Numbered from the stretch's first letter, positions 42,832-53,164 are shown. The stretch: DNA of 64,000 nucleotides from UBA2336 sp031395485 (GCA_031395485.1 JANNUS010000009.1:1-64000); one strand, 5' to 3'. The notes: generated by a model not told the origin, from the sequence alone. Numbers and translations: made by a program.

Positions 42832-45792
42832 ATGAACAGGTTTTTTATCGCTTTATTTTTTTTTCTACCAGTATCGCATGTTAGCGCGCAGGATTATACT
42901 TATTCCTTACGAAACTACAGCGCTATTGATGGTCTGCCGCAATCGCAGGTCAACGTTATGCTGGAAGATAAAAACGGATACTTGTGGATCGGAACACAAG
43001 GCGGTGGTTTAGCGCGTTATGATGGGCGTGAATTTAAAGTGTACACCACGCTTGATGGCCTTCTTAGCAATATAGTTTCTTACCTCAAGCTAGACAGTAA
43101 AAGTAATTTATGGGTGGTTCATCCACGAGGAATTTCCAAGTTTGACGGCATCACCTTTAAAAAATTCCTTCAACCTGAAGGAGAAAAATTAAAGCGAGTT
43201 AGAAGAATTTTTACGGTATCAGATACACTATTTATGCTTTCTGTCGGAGGGCAGCTTGGGAAAATTTATAACGACTCACTTTATTTTTGGGCTAAGGAAG
43301 TAAAGAAAGATATACGGGTATTGTATTCGCACAGTATGCCAAATAAGAATATTTTACTTTGCCTTAGCGATAGTTCATTTATAGTAAAGAGTAAAGCGCA
43401 TTCGTATTCGTTTAGTCATAAGGGAAAGTTCAATGTCTTGAATAGTGTATTTAACTACAAGGGTGATGTAATTGTAAAGACAGATTTGGGGTACTTTGAA
43501 ATCGATTTCCTAAAGTGTGATTTTATACACGTCAATATCCAACTAAAAAATAATTTTGTTTTCTATGATTCAACACGTGACGTTTTTTGGTCACGCAATG
43601 AAAGCTCATTTCTCAGAGAGTATAAAGTAAATGGTCAATTGCGAGTAGATACAGTTTTAGAGAATAAGATTATTAGCCAGGTGATGGTAGACTCTGAAAT
43701 GAACACCTGGATATGCACCAGCGGTAATGGTCTTTATAAACACTTTATTCAGGATTTTGACCGGTGCAGTTCAGAAGGAATGCAGTTTATAACAGCCATT
43801 GCCAAAGCGAGCGATGGTACTACCTGGATAGGTTCCCAAACAAATGGTTTGTGGAAAATGCAGAATGGTAAGAGCACACATTTTTTTGATAAAAAAGAGA
43901 GTTATCATAACGAAATTTATTCCATTGTCGAGGGTCCCGATAAAAGAATTTATGTAGGGACAGCAGGCGGGCTAGGCGCTTTCGAAAGCGAAAAGGGAAT
44001 TTTCAAATGGTACACCCGTGATGACGGGCTAAGTAACAATGTAGTTTTTTCAATTCAGTTTGATGAGCAAGCGAATATGTGGTTAGGCACATATGGAGGG
44101 GGTATTAGTTTTTTTAATGGTACTCAGTTTAAATCTATTACTACCGAACAAGGCCTTAGCAGTAATTCGATAAGTGCCTTGCATTATTCGAAGGAACACA
44201 AAAAACTGTTCTATGGAAATGAGTATGGCGTGGGTATGGTAAATCAGGGTGTCGTAAGCGCGATTCCAATTCCGGGTGCAGAAAACACATCTGTGCTTTC
44301 TATTAATCCGTATAAAGATTCACTGCTTTTAATAGGCACAAGTGGTGCGGGTGTGGTAGTGTTTAGTCCTCGATCTAATAAATTGAGATTGTTAACAGTC
44401 TATGACGGCCTCCCATCGGGGTTTATATATTTTGTAGCGGCCGATTCTTCCGACAATATTTGGGTAGGAACGGAAAAGGGAATTACGCGTTTAAAGATTG
44501 ATTCGAATTTTGAAATTCTGGAGAGTTTGCATTATGGTTTTGAAAATGGCTTGCGCGGAGTTGAAACGAATCACAATGCCTTTTACCTGGGAAAGAATGA
44601 AAAATACTTTGGCTTGCTTGATGGGCTTTATCAATTCAATGAAGCCCTTAGCAATAGAAGTAGTCACACTTTTGATTTACACCTGACGGCCGTTGAATTG
44701 TTGTATGGAGAGTTTGAATCGAGAGATTTCTCAAGACAGACAGAGGGCTTTTTCAAAACTCCATTGAATCCCCAATTTAGCCCGGATAAAAATCACATCA
44801 CTTTTCGGTTCAACAGAGTGAATAAGCAATATCCAAAATCGGTTCAATACAAATATTTTCTTGATAACTATGATAAAAAGTGGTCACTACCTTCAGCCAA
44901 TAACTTCGTAACGTATAGCAACCTTCCTCCGGGTGAATATGCATTTAGAGTAATGGCTACCGATGCAAAAGGTGGTTGGGGAGGGAATGCCCTTCGATAT
45001 TCATTTACAATAAAGGCACCGTTCTATCAAACCGCAACGTTTATAATTCTATCAATGCTTGTATTATTGGGTTCAATCATTTTAATAGCGTATGTACGGG
45101 TGCGCCAGCGCGTTGAAAAAACGATGATGCTAGAGCGGGTGCGTGTGAGGGAGCAAGAAATTTTGCGAAAAGAGATAGCCCGTGATTTTCATGATGAAAT
45201 GGGAAATCAGCTAACACGGATAATAAATTATATAAGCCTCCTTAAAATTAGCGGAAACGGCAATGGAAACGGGAGTTCACATAACGATTTGTATGCTAAG
45301 GTTGAGAGTTCGGCCAAGTACTTGTATACCGGTACACGTGATTTCATTTGGTCAATCGACCCGGTAAACGATGAGCTTTCAAAACTTTTTATTCATATCC
45401 GCGACTTCGGAGAAAAGCTTTTTGAAGAGAAGGATATCCAATTCAGAGCAAATAATGACGTTAAAGGAAAAATTAGACTCCCGTACGGATTCAGTAGGGA
45501 GGTCAACCTGATTTTTAAAGAGGCAATGACTAACGCCTTCAAATATTCGCAAGCAAAAAATGCTACCCTAACGCTTCAAAAGGGCATCGGCAGCTTTGAG
45601 TTTTACTTTGAAGACGATGGCATTGGTTTTAATACAGCAGATATTGAAAAATTTAATGGATTGAAAAATATTCGTGAAAGAGCCGATAAAGTTCAATCTG
45701 TTTTACGTATAAACAGTAGTGAAGGGTCAGGTACTAAAATTCAATTAAACTTTAAACTCACTAAAAAATCCCAATATGGCACTACCATTTAA
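42832..45792 (+). CDS. Reg_prop sensor histidine kinase
   Basis: A 986-residue membrane sensor. Signal peptide (SHVSAQ); two-component regulator propeller repeats through about residue 600 (GLPQSQVNVMLEDKNGYLWIGTQGGGLARYDG, GLSNNVVFSIQFDEQANMWLGTYGGGIS); a Y_Y_Y domain (about 640-725, YKYFLDNYDKKWS); one TM helix (about 734-756); then HisKA_3-type dimerisation with phospho-acceptor H787 (ARDFHDEMGNQL) and a HATPase domain (EAMTNAFKYSQA, DDGIGF). It overlaps its response regulator gene by 17 nt. The periplasmic propellers probably sense a nutrient, maybe cargo of the SusC/SusD pair downstream. Confidence 0.9.
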   Translation: MNRFFIALFFFLPVSHVSAQDYTYSLRNYSAIDGLPQSQVNVMLEDKNGYLWIGTQGGGLARYDGREFKVYTTLDGLLSNIVSYLKLDSKSNLWVVHPRGISKFDGITFKKFLQPEGEKLKRVRRIFTVSDTLFMLSVGGQLGKIYNDSLYFWAKEVKKDIRVLYSHSMPNKNILLCLSDSSFIVKSKAHSYSFSHKGKFNVLNSVFNYKGDVIVKTDLGYFEIDFLKCDFIHVNIQLKNNFVFYDSTRDVFWSRNESSFLREYKVNGQLRVDTVLENKIISQVMVDSEMNTWICTSGNGLYKHFIQDFDRCSSEGMQFITAIAKASDGTTWIGSQTNGLWKMQNGKSTHFFDKKESYHNEIYSIVEGPDKRIYVGTAGGLGAFESEKGIFKWYTRDDGLSNNVVFSIQFDEQANMWLGTYGGGISFFNGTQFKSITTEQGLSSNSISALHYSKEHKKLFYGNEYGVGMVNQGVVSAIPIPGAENTSVLSINPYKDSLLLIGTSGAGVVVFSPRSNKLRLLTVYDGLPSGFIYFVAADSSDNIWVGTEKGITRLKIDSNFEILESLHYGFENGLRGVETNHNAFYLGKNEKYFGLLDGLYQFNEALSNRSSHTFDLHLTAVELLYGEFESRDFSRQTEGFFKTPLNPQFSPDKNHITFRFNRVNKQYPKSVQYKYFLDNYDKKWSLPSANNFVTYSNLPPGEYAFRVMATDAKGGWGGNALRYSFTIKAPFYQTATFIILSMLVLLGSIILIAYVRVRQRVEKTMMLERVRVREQEILRKEIARDFHDEMGNQLTRIINYISLLKISGNGNGNGSSHNDLYAKVESSAKYLYTGTRDFIWSIDPVNDELSKLFIHIRDFGEKLFEEKDIQFRANNDVKGKIRLPYGFSREVNLIFKEAMTNAFKYSQAKNATLTLQKGIGSFEFYFEDDGIGFNTADIEKFNGLKNIRERADKVQSVLRINSSEGSGTKIQLNFKLTKKSQYGTTI

Positions 45793-46408
45793 AAAGAGGG
45801 TGATGATCGTAGAAGACGACCAAGAAATCCGAAATAGTTTCAGTCTAATTGTTAATAGCTCGCAGCGTTTTGTTGTGGTAGGTACCTATGGAAATTGTGA
45901 GGATGCTATCAGTAACCTAATGAGAGATAAGCCAGAGATAGTGTTGATGGATATAGAATTGCCGGGGATGAATGGGATAAAAGGAACTCAAATTATTAAA
46001 GATAGAAGTCATAACACAGAAGTGATAATGGTCACTGTGTATGAAGATAGCGAGATGGTTTTTGATGCTTTAAAAGCGGGAGCATCTGGATATATCACAA
46101 AAAGCGCAAACTACATGGAGCTGCTCGGGGCGTTAGATGAAATCATACGGGGTGGTGCACCCATGAGCAGCCGGATTGCGCGCATGGTAATAGACCATCA
46201 TCACGTTAATCCTAATTCACCACTCACAAAACGTGAAACAACTATTCTGCAATTAATATCGGAAGGGAAAACTTATACGCAAATTTCAGAGGAACTTTTT
46301 ATTTCGAAGGAAACCTCAAAAACACACATTAAGAATATTTACTCAAAACTGCAGGTGAACAGTAAATCAGAAGCGATAGCTAAAGCCAACGAAGAAAAAT
46401 TGATTTAA
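45776..46408 (+). CDS. LuxR/NarL-type response regulator
   Basis: A 210-residue regulator: receiver domain (about 8-125) with D14/D15, phospho-acceptor D59 (VLMDIELPGMNG) and a KSA motif, followed by a LuxR-type HTH (about 147-207, LTKRETTILQLISEGKTYTQISEELFISKETSKTHIKNIYSKL). It partners the overlapping Reg_prop kinase. Targets may include the SusC/SusD operon starting 510 bp downstream. Confidence 0.92.
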   Translation: MALPFKKRVMIVEDDQEIRNSFSLIVNSSQRFVVVGTYGNCEDAISNLMRDKPEIVLMDIELPGMNGIKGTQIIKDRSHNTEVIMVTVYEDSEMVFDALKAGASGYITKSANYMELLGALDEIIRGGAPMSSRIARMVIDHHHVNPNSPLTKRETTILQLISEGKTYTQISEELFISKETSKTHIKNIYSKLQVNSKSEAIAKANEEKLI

Positions 46409-46429
46409 AATTTCTTCTCAACGAATTTG

Positions 46430-46457
46430 AGCCGGCCCATTTTGGACTGGCTTTTTT
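46430..46457 (+). terminator. Terminator of the two-component operon
   Basis: Ten-pair stem AGCCGGCCCA / TGGACTGGCT with one G-U and one mismatch, then a T run, 21 nt after the regulator stop. Confidence 0.65.
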
Positions 46458-46544
46458 ATTGACTTCTTTTTTTTGTGTTATTTATAGCTAGCGAAAGTTA
46501 ATTATTAATATATGTATCCGTTTCAAGTCCTAAAATAGTATGAA

Positions 46545-46656
46545 CGTCATTTCGTAGCGAACCTGACGAAGGATGGTGAGCGGAGAAATCCCCTTGAGGG
46601 TTAAGCGAATAAGGGGATTCTCCGTCCTGTCTGTTGCCGTCCTGCGAGAAATGACG
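46545..46656. repeat. Palindromic interspersed element (REP/MITE-like)
   Basis: A 112-bp nested palindrome. Outer arms CGTCATTTC (46545-46553) and GAAATGACG (46648-46656); inner arms CGGAGAAATCCCCTT (46581-46595) and AAGGGGATTCTCCG (46611-46624), 14 bp with one bulge. No ORF. The GTCATTTCG...GAGAAAT wording is that of short repeats scattered between genes in many Bacteroidota. The rest of the gap to 46918 shows nothing supportable. Confidence 0.6.
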
Positions 46657-46918
46657 AATAAATATTATTTAGGACTCATTGCGGATATTTCTAATTATTA
46701 ATTGTGGTTGGCAGAGCGCATTTATTTTTCGATTGAGCAATAGCGTCAAGAATACATACTTAGCGATTATCACTTCAATTACGGGTAACCCCATTTAAGG
46801 TATTAGAGTCAATTGAATATGACTTAATACACGTCATTTATTTCAATCATAGTTTGTTGAGTTTTGAACAACATCTTTTTATAAGGTGGAGTATATTTTT
46901 TCTACTTAAAAAAATACT

Positions 46919-49900
46919 ATGAAGAAATTTCTACTACTACTCTTTTTGCTCACATGTCATGGCGGCATTTGGGCACAAGATCGCACAGTGACCGGCACAG
47001 TTACATCTTCTGAAGATGGATCTGCATTGCCCGGTGTCAATGTAATTCTAAAGGGAACAACAAATGGAACGGCAACCGATTCCAATGGAAAGTTCACATT
47101 ATCCATTCCATCATCGGGTGGTGCTATTGTTTTTTCTTTTATAGGACTGCAAAGTCAGGAGATTCTAATTGGTGATCGTTCAATTATTGATGTATCACTT
47201 ACACTTGATGTCACCCAACTTAGTGAGGTTGTTGTTTATGGCGGTGTTCAAAAAGATACCCGATCATTAGGGTACTCTACTGCAAGCATTAAAGCAGCAG
47301 AACTTACAAGAACCCATGATCGAAGTGCGTTGACTTCCTTGCAAGGGAAAGTTGCAGGAGCAAGAATCTCAAGCGCTTCTGGCCAAGTGGGCTCGGCAAC
47401 AGGCGTTATTTTGAGAGGTGTTTCATCTTTCAATGGAAATAATCAAGCGCTGATTGTTCTCGATGGTATACCCATTGACAATACGAATGTTGACAATGGT
47501 GCCGGCCTGAATACCCGAAGCATGGGTAACAGAGGGAATGACATTAACCCAGCGGATATAGAATCGGTTACTGTTTTAAAAGGCCCTGCTGCGGCAGCTT
47601 TGTATGGTACAAGAGCCTCCGGTGGTGCAATTATTTATACAACAAAGAAGGGATCGGCAGGAAAGAAATCCGAGATATCCTACACTTCCTCGTATATGGC
47701 AGAAACCATTTTGCGTGTTCCCAAATTTCAAACAACATTTGGGTTAGGGCAAACAGGAAGTAACTTAAACTACCTGAACGATCAGGAAACATGGGGCGAT
47801 CCGTATGATGGTTCTCTACGACCTTATTCACTGGTTGTAGATAATCAGCAACTTTTTAAAAGATATTCTGCCACACCGGGTACTGTTCGCGATGGAATGG
47901 ACGTAGGTCATCAATTTTCAAATGACCTTTCAGTTGGTGGTGGTAACGAGTCATCTAACTACTTCTTTTCATTCTCTAATTTAGATCAGCAGGGTGTTGT
48001 TCCCGGAACGCAACTTGACCGCAAGAGTTTTCGATTGAATGGAAGCACAAAACTCGCCAATAAGTTCTCGTTGTCGGGTGCTGCAAACTACATTACTACA
48101 AAATCGAATATTGCTGAAGTAGGTCAGGGTATATCTTTTTGGGCTCAAGACTTGCGAATTTCTAATGATGTTCCGCGAGATGAAATGAGAAATTATAAGG
48201 ATACCTTTTGGAATTCCGCAACTTTTCAAACTCCTTTTAACGATAACCCTTACAAAGTACTTGGGTTATGGAGAAATGAGCAAGAAGTTAATCGCTTACT
48301 AGGAAACGTTGCGATTGAATACAATCCTTTTGATTTTCTTAAAGTTACATACCGGGTAGGAGGCGACTTCTTTTCTGATGAAAGATCTTTTAGAACACCA
48401 ATTGAAGTTGTTGGACCTCCAAACTCGATTAACCGGACTGGCACATATCAGGAAATCATTTCTAATGTTAGAGATATAACATCTGACTTGATGGTATCCT
48501 TTACGAAGGATATTAGCAACGATGTTAATATTTCTGCCTTGGTCGGCCATAACGTTAGAAAAAGGGATACGCATCTACTAAGTGGATTGTTGACACAATT
48601 GGCAATACCAGAATTTTATAATCTTGCCAACCAAATAAGTGCACCACAAACTTTCGGAAATTTTCAGGATCGATCATTGGTTGGTGTCTATGGTAGCTTA
48701 AGTGCCTCCTTCCGCGATTTTCTTTTTGTTGAAGTAACCGGTAGAAACGACTGGTCATCAACATTACCTGCTGAAGGTCGGTCATTCTTTTATCCTTCAA
48801 TAAACACGGGTTTTGTGTTCTCAGAATTATTGAAAGTAGATTTCCTTTCGTATGCGAAAATCAGAGCAAGTTATGCGGAAGTTGGAAATGATGCAGCTCC
48901 GTTTTTAACCACAAGTGTTTACGGTGCCGATGCTTCCTTTCCTTTTGGTGGTGTTCCGGGTGTAACGTCAAACAACGTTATCGGAAATCAATTTTTAAAA
49001 CCAGAGAAAACAAAAGGAATTGAAGTGGGATTTGAAGCTAATTTTTTGCGTAACCGTGTAGGATTTGATGTAGCATACTATAATCAGCTTTCGGCCGATC
49101 AAATTGTTCCTGTTCAAGTATCGTCCACAACAGGTTCAACAAATGCAGTTCAAAATCTTGGAAAGATCAGAAACTCAGGTATAGAGTTATCGCTTAATGG
49201 TACACCTGTTCAAACCGGTGGTTTTAAGTGGGATGTATCTGTAATTTTCGCAAAAAATAAGAGTGTAGTAGAAGAGCTATTTCCAGGAACAAACAAGTTT
49301 GTCATTTTTGGATTTGCAGGGGGAGAAGGTACCAACAACATAGTAGCGAAAGTTGGTGAGCCTTGGGGATTATGGGAATACACAGCCATTTTAAGAGACC
49401 CTGACGGCAATATTGTTGTTAACCCAGCTAATGGACGTCCACAACAAGACCCAACAGCACTGAAGAGCGATGGACGCTCAACTCAGCCCGATTGGACAGG
49501 TGGTATTACCAACTCATTCTCCTACAAAGGAATTATGCTAAGCTTATTATTTGAAACATCACAAGGTGGTACTTATTACAACGGGACAAAGCAATGGATA
49601 GAAATTGCAGGCAAGTCTCGTGACTCTGGTTATAATTTCCGCCAACCTTGGATTGTTCCAGGCTCCGTGTTGGCCAATGGTGATGGTACCTTCAGGCCAA
49701 ATACAACCGTGTTTGTAAACGATCCAAATCAATATTGGAATAACCGGATTGCAGAGATGAATTTGTTTGATGCAAGCTGGATAAAATTGCGCGAAGCAAG
49801 TATTTCCTATGATTTGCCAAAAGCATGGCTTTCTAAATTGCCTTTTGGTTCTGTTTCCATTAGTGCAATAGGCAGAAACCTCTTGTTGATAACGCCAAAA

Positions 49901-50020
49901 GAAAATGTTTACAGCGATCCTGAGTTATCCTCATTCGGTGTCGATAATCAACAAGGGTTTGATTTTCGTCAAATCCCTTCTGTACGGTCATTTGGTGGAA
50001 GCGTCAAAGTAACTTTTTAA
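46919..50020 (+). CDS. SusC/RagA family TonB-linked outer membrane protein
   Basis: A 1033-residue transporter: signal peptide (HGGIWAQ), carboxypeptidase-regulatory-like domain (about 22-95, VTGTVTSSEDGSALPGVNVILKGT), LSEVVVYGG TonB-box-like segment, plug (about 120-245, QALIVLDGIPIDNTN, GPAAAALYGTRASGGAIIYTTKKG) and barrel ending GGSVKVTF. Forms an import complex with the next gene. It differs clearly from the SusC at 28582. Substrate cannot be read from the locus, which holds no hydrolase. Confidence 0.93.
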   Translation: MKKFLLLLFLLTCHGGIWAQDRTVTGTVTSSEDGSALPGVNVILKGTTNGTATDSNGKFTLSIPSSGGAIVFSFIGLQSQEILIGDRSIIDVSLTLDVTQLSEVVVYGGVQKDTRSLGYSTASIKAAELTRTHDRSALTSLQGKVAGARISSASGQVGSATGVILRGVSSFNGNNQALIVLDGIPIDNTNVDNGAGLNTRSMGNRGNDINPADIESVTVLKGPAAAALYGTRASGGAIIYTTKKGSAGKKSEISYTSSYMAETILRVPKFQTTFGLGQTGSNLNYLNDQETWGDPYDGSLRPYSLVVDNQQLFKRYSATPGTVRDGMDVGHQFSNDLSVGGGNESSNYFFSFSNLDQQGVVPGTQLDRKSFRLNGSTKLANKFSLSGAANYITTKSNIAEVGQGISFWAQDLRISNDVPRDEMRNYKDTFWNSATFQTPFNDNPYKVLGLWRNEQEVNRLLGNVAIEYNPFDFLKVTYRVGGDFFSDERSFRTPIEVVGPPNSINRTGTYQEIISNVRDITSDLMVSFTKDISNDVNISALVGHNVRKRDTHLLSGLLTQLAIPEFYNLANQISAPQTFGNFQDRSLVGVYGSLSASFRDFLFVEVTGRNDWSSTLPAEGRSFFYPSINTGFVFSELLKVDFLSYAKIRASYAEVGNDAAPFLTTSVYGADASFPFGGVPGVTSNNVIGNQFLKPEKTKGIEVGFEANFLRNRVGFDVAYYNQLSADQIVPVQVSSTTGSTNAVQNLGKIRNSGIELSLNGTPVQTGGFKWDVSVIFAKNKSVVEELFPGTNKFVIFGFAGGEGTNNIVAKVGEPWGLWEYTAILRDPDGNIVVNPANGRPQQDPTALKSDGRSTQPDWTGGITNSFSYKGIMLSLLFETSQGGTYYNGTKQWIEIAGKSRDSGYNFRQPWIVPGSVLANGDGTFRPNTTVFVNDPNQYWNNRIAEMNLFDASWIKLREASISYDLPKAWLSKLPFGSVSISAIGRNLLLITPKENVYSDPELSSFGVDNQQGFDFRQIPSVRSFGGSVKVTF

Positions 50021-50039
50021 CATCCAAAGCAAATAACTT

Positions 50040-51497
50040 ATGAAACTGAATATCAGTACTAAAATAAGCTTCATCCTTCTCATGCTTGTAGGTATGGTGG
50101 GCTGTGATGAGAGTTTTTTCGATATAAACAAGAATCCGGGTGCTATAACCAATCCAACTCCGGATTTAACCCTGAGTGCAGCGCAAAAAAACGCTTCCGA
50201 TTTTCTTCAGGGTCAGTACAATACTTCTTGTGCTACTTGGGTAAACTACATAACGCAGGCAGGCAATATTGCAGGGCAAAATAATGTTGATCAGTATATT
50301 GTTGCGGCTGGCGATAATGCACATCAAAATCAATTTAATAATTTGTTTTCCAATGCATTGGATGACCTTCAGTATACTTCGGCACGGTCTAAGGCAGATG
50401 GCGATGATAACACGTTCGCTGTAGCTGAATTAATGAAAGCCTATATGTTTCAGGTATTAGTTGATTTATTCGACAAAGTACCTTACTCGGAGGCACTAAA
50501 AGGATTAAGTTTTCCAACACCAAAGTATGATGATGGGGAGGATATTTATGCCGATCTGATAACGAAGATTGATGCAGCACTATTGGTAATTGATGACTCG
50601 GAAACCATAAAAGGAGATATTATTTACGGTGGTGATATGTCACTTTGGAGGAAGTTTGGCAATACGCTAAAGTTGAAGGTTCTTATGCGCCAAAGCGAAA
50701 TGAATGGAGGAGCAACCTCGAGTGCCGGTATTGCAACGCTTGCTGGAGCAGAATTTATTTCGACTGGTGAGGATGCAGAGGCTCTCTATGCAGTGACCCC
50801 GACCATTAATCAACACCCAGCTTTCCCAAATGATATAAATGTTCAGGTTTTTGTTGCGGTTAGTACCACAGTTTTAAATTACATGGTAGGCCGCAGCGAC
50901 CCGAGAACGGATGTTTACTACCGCAGACCAGTAAGTCCAAACCCTGTTAACGCACAGCAAGGTGTTCCACAAAGTTTAGGGTATACGATTACAGGACCAA
51001 CTGCAGGGCTGAATTTTTACAGCGCGAGGAATGAGTTTCTTATTCGTGACGGCTCAGCCGGAGTTTTCTTTAGCGCAGCCGAGAGCTATTTTTTACAGGC
51101 TGAGGCAGTAGCGCGCACCTGGATGACTGGCAATGCCCAAACTTTATATGAAAACGGTGTAAAAGCTTCTTTTTCGAGAGCGGGTTTAACATCAACACAA
51201 GCCAGTACCTACATATCAGCATCTTCCCCTTATCCGAATGGCACCCTTGCGCAAAACCTAAATGTAATTCTAACTGAAAAATGGGTTTCGTTTAGTACAC
51301 GGCAAGGCATTGAAGCTTTTGCCGAATGGAGAAGGACTGGTATACCTGATCAAACAATCATCGCGGTTTCGCCTACCAGTGCATTGCCGGCCGGAGAATT
51401 TGCAGTGAGGTTTCCATTTGTAGCAAGAGAGCAAGCTACAAACCCAAATACACCTGCGATTGAAGCGTTAAATATGCCTGTTTGGTGGGATAATTAA
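50040..51497 (+). CDS. SusD/RagB family nutrient-binding lipoprotein
   Basis: A 485-residue surface lipoprotein (lipobox VGMVGC). SusD_2-type blocks: ALKGLSFPTPKYDDGEDIYADLI, GDIIYGGDMSLWRKFGNTLKLKVLMRQSE and AESYFLQAEAVARTWM. It caps the SusC barrel 20 nt upstream. Followed 12 nt later by an accessory lipoprotein. Confidence 0.92.
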   Translation: MKLNISTKISFILLMLVGMVGCDESFFDINKNPGAITNPTPDLTLSAAQKNASDFLQGQYNTSCATWVNYITQAGNIAGQNNVDQYIVAAGDNAHQNQFNNLFSNALDDLQYTSARSKADGDDNTFAVAELMKAYMFQVLVDLFDKVPYSEALKGLSFPTPKYDDGEDIYADLITKIDAALLVIDDSETIKGDIIYGGDMSLWRKFGNTLKLKVLMRQSEMNGGATSSAGIATLAGAEFISTGEDAEALYAVTPTINQHPAFPNDINVQVFVAVSTTVLNYMVGRSDPRTDVYYRRPVSPNPVNAQQGVPQSLGYTITGPTAGLNFYSARNEFLIRDGSAGVFFSAAESYFLQAEAVARTWMTGNAQTLYENGVKASFSRAGLTSTQASTYISASSPYPNGTLAQNLNVILTEKWVSFSTRQGIEAFAEWRRTGIPDQTIIAVSPTSALPAGEFAVRFPFVAREQATNPNTPAIEALNMPVWWDN

Positions 51498-51508
51498 TTA
51501 TAACCTAA

Positions 51509-52162
51509 ATGAAAATTCAAATGAGATTCATAAAATTAATTAACGTGTTACCGTTGGTTTTTCTTTTGGCCTGTGCCGAAGAATACCCCGGAACGGAGAA
51601 AATAGTCACCTATCCAGAAATTGTTTTAACAGGAGGGACTGAAGTTATCCTAACCGAAGGCGATGTCTGGGTTGACGAGTTTGTTGGCCTGGTTGGTGAA
51701 ACGGAAGTAACGGTGGTGAAAACGGGATCAGCCGATCCAAATGTTCCTGGAATTTACCAGATTAGTTATGAGGCTGAAAATGCTGAAGGATTTGTAGCAA
51801 CGGCTAATCGTATTGTTGTAGTAATAGAGTCAAGCCTTAGTGCATTTGATTTTGCAGGCACCTGGGCAAGATCAACCAATGGAGTTATTAATGTTTTAAC
51901 AAAAACATCCGACCGCAGGTATGTAACGTCTAATGCAGGAGGATTTAATGCAACTCCCGCTACGGATATTTTGCAGATAGAGATTATTAATGTTGATGAC
52001 ACTAACCTTTACATACCACTTCAGTTTGATGAAGACAGCGGTATTCAGGTGCAGTCAATCAACAATGGATCTGCAAAAATAAATTCCGCTACTCAAATTC
52101 AGTACTCGTTTGCGGCATCAGCAGTTTATGGAACAGCAGTAAGAACTTTTAACAAACAATAG
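51509..52162 (+). CDS. Accessory lipoprotein with Ig-like (DUF5011/5012-type) domain
   Basis: A 217-residue lipoprotein (lipobox VFLLAC). Residues about 35-110 form an Ig-like domain of the DUF5011/5012 type (PGIYQISYEAENAEGFVATANRIVVV); the rest (about 115-217) is a small beta domain seen in surface lipoproteins of SusD loci. Probably a SusE/F-like surface-exposed accessory that binds cargo. In operon: 2 nt before the next gene. Confidence 0.75.
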   Translation: MKIQMRFIKLINVLPLVFLLACAEEYPGTEKIVTYPEIVLTGGTEVILTEGDVWVDEFVGLVGETEVTVVKTGSADPNVPGIYQISYEAENAEGFVATANRIVVVIESSLSAFDFAGTWARSTNGVINVLTKTSDRRYVTSNAGGFNATPATDILQIEIINVDDTNLYIPLQFDEDSGIQVQSINNGSAKINSATQIQYSFAASAVYGTAVRTFNKQ

Positions 52163-52164
52163 TT

Positions 52165-53016
52165 ATGAAGCTAAAAATAATATACTTGCTAGCACTTGCG
52201 CTATTCATCTTCACAGGTTGTCAAATCAGTGATGCAGATGATCGCGGGTTACAGATGCAGCCAACGTTAGGAAATACAAATATTCAAATAATCCAAACCA
52301 TTTTAGGCTCGGATGTTGAAGGAGTTGATATTTGGGTTGACAGCGAAAATAAGTTTGCGGGAGCAAAGTTGTTGGATAATACTGATGGCTATGTAAATCA
52401 TCGCTTTCCTCAAGGAACACTTCTTCGGGTTGTGGCAGAAGGCAGATTTCCAAGTCATGGTGAAGGAGATGCCCATCTGGCGACCTTATTTTCGACAGAT
52501 GCAGCGAGCACTTGGTTGCCGGCTACACATAATGCACCCTTACAAGGCCAGTTAAAAGAGGATGGATTTTACACCATTGTTTCTTCTGGTTTTTTTGACC
52601 CAGACGACTGGTCGGCCAATGATATCCACAGCATTATTGTTGAAGATGATCAAACGGCACCAGCTGCTGGTCAGGCTCGGGTTCGGTATATAAATGCAGT
52701 AATCGATGTGTTCACACAAGGCGTAACAGCCGCTCAACGTACCGCAGGCCTCTTTGGTACAATTGATATTATCGACAGCGATGCCGCCACAACTATTTTT
52801 ACGGCTGTTAAAGTTGGCGAAACATCAGGTTATGTAAGCATTGCGCCCGGTACGTACAACTATGCAGCAACGTTAAACCTTCCTCGTTTTGGGGGTGCTA
52901 ATACTGGGTATTCAGGTGGTGCCGCTACTTTTGAAGCAGGTAAAACGTACAATGTAATTTTTTATGGTAGCCTTTTTGTTGATACGGCCATTGAAGTTGT
53001 AGAGCAAAAAAACTAG
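52165..53016 (+). CDS. DUF4397-like lipoprotein
   Basis: A 283-residue lipoprotein (lipobox FIFTGC). Blocks ARVRYINAVIDVFTQG, VKVGETSGYVSIAPGTYNYAATL and TFEAGKTYNVIFYGSL are those of DUF4397 beta domains; the first half (about 40-150) looks like a second, more diverged copy (GVDIWVDSENKFAGAKLLDNTDGYVNHRFPQGTLL is split across the strands). Last gene of the SusC/D operon. Probably surface-exposed; ligand unknown. Confidence 0.72.
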   Translation: MKLKIIYLLALALFIFTGCQISDADDRGLQMQPTLGNTNIQIIQTILGSDVEGVDIWVDSENKFAGAKLLDNTDGYVNHRFPQGTLLRVVAEGRFPSHGEGDAHLATLFSTDAASTWLPATHNAPLQGQLKEDGFYTIVSSGFFDPDDWSANDIHSIIVEDDQTAPAAGQARVRYINAVIDVFTQGVTAAQRTAGLFGTIDIIDSDAATTIFTAVKVGETSGYVSIAPGTYNYAATLNLPRFGGANTGYSGGAATFEAGKTYNVIFYGSLFVDTAIEVVEQKN

Positions 53017-53038
53017 GGTATGGTAGGTTTAAGATAAG

Positions 53039-53077
53039 AGCGGCCTGTCAAGTATTTTGATGGGCCGCTTTTTTTAG
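53039..53077 (+). terminator. Terminator of second SusC/D operon
   Basis: AGCGGCC / GGCCGCT arms (53039-53045 and 53063-53069) with an inner TCAA/TTGA pairing, followed by seven T residues. Confidence 0.8.
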
Positions 53078-53164
53078 TTGGAGGAGCAAGACGATAAAAA
53101 CCAAGAGACTATCCTCCAGATTTATTTTGGCTTTTCTAATACTCAAAATATGAAAGTTATTTTT

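Noticed and set aside
46709..46727. TTGGCAGAGCGCATTTA as a sigma-54 promoter
   Set aside because: The GG is not followed by GC at the required spacing, so the -12 element is missing.
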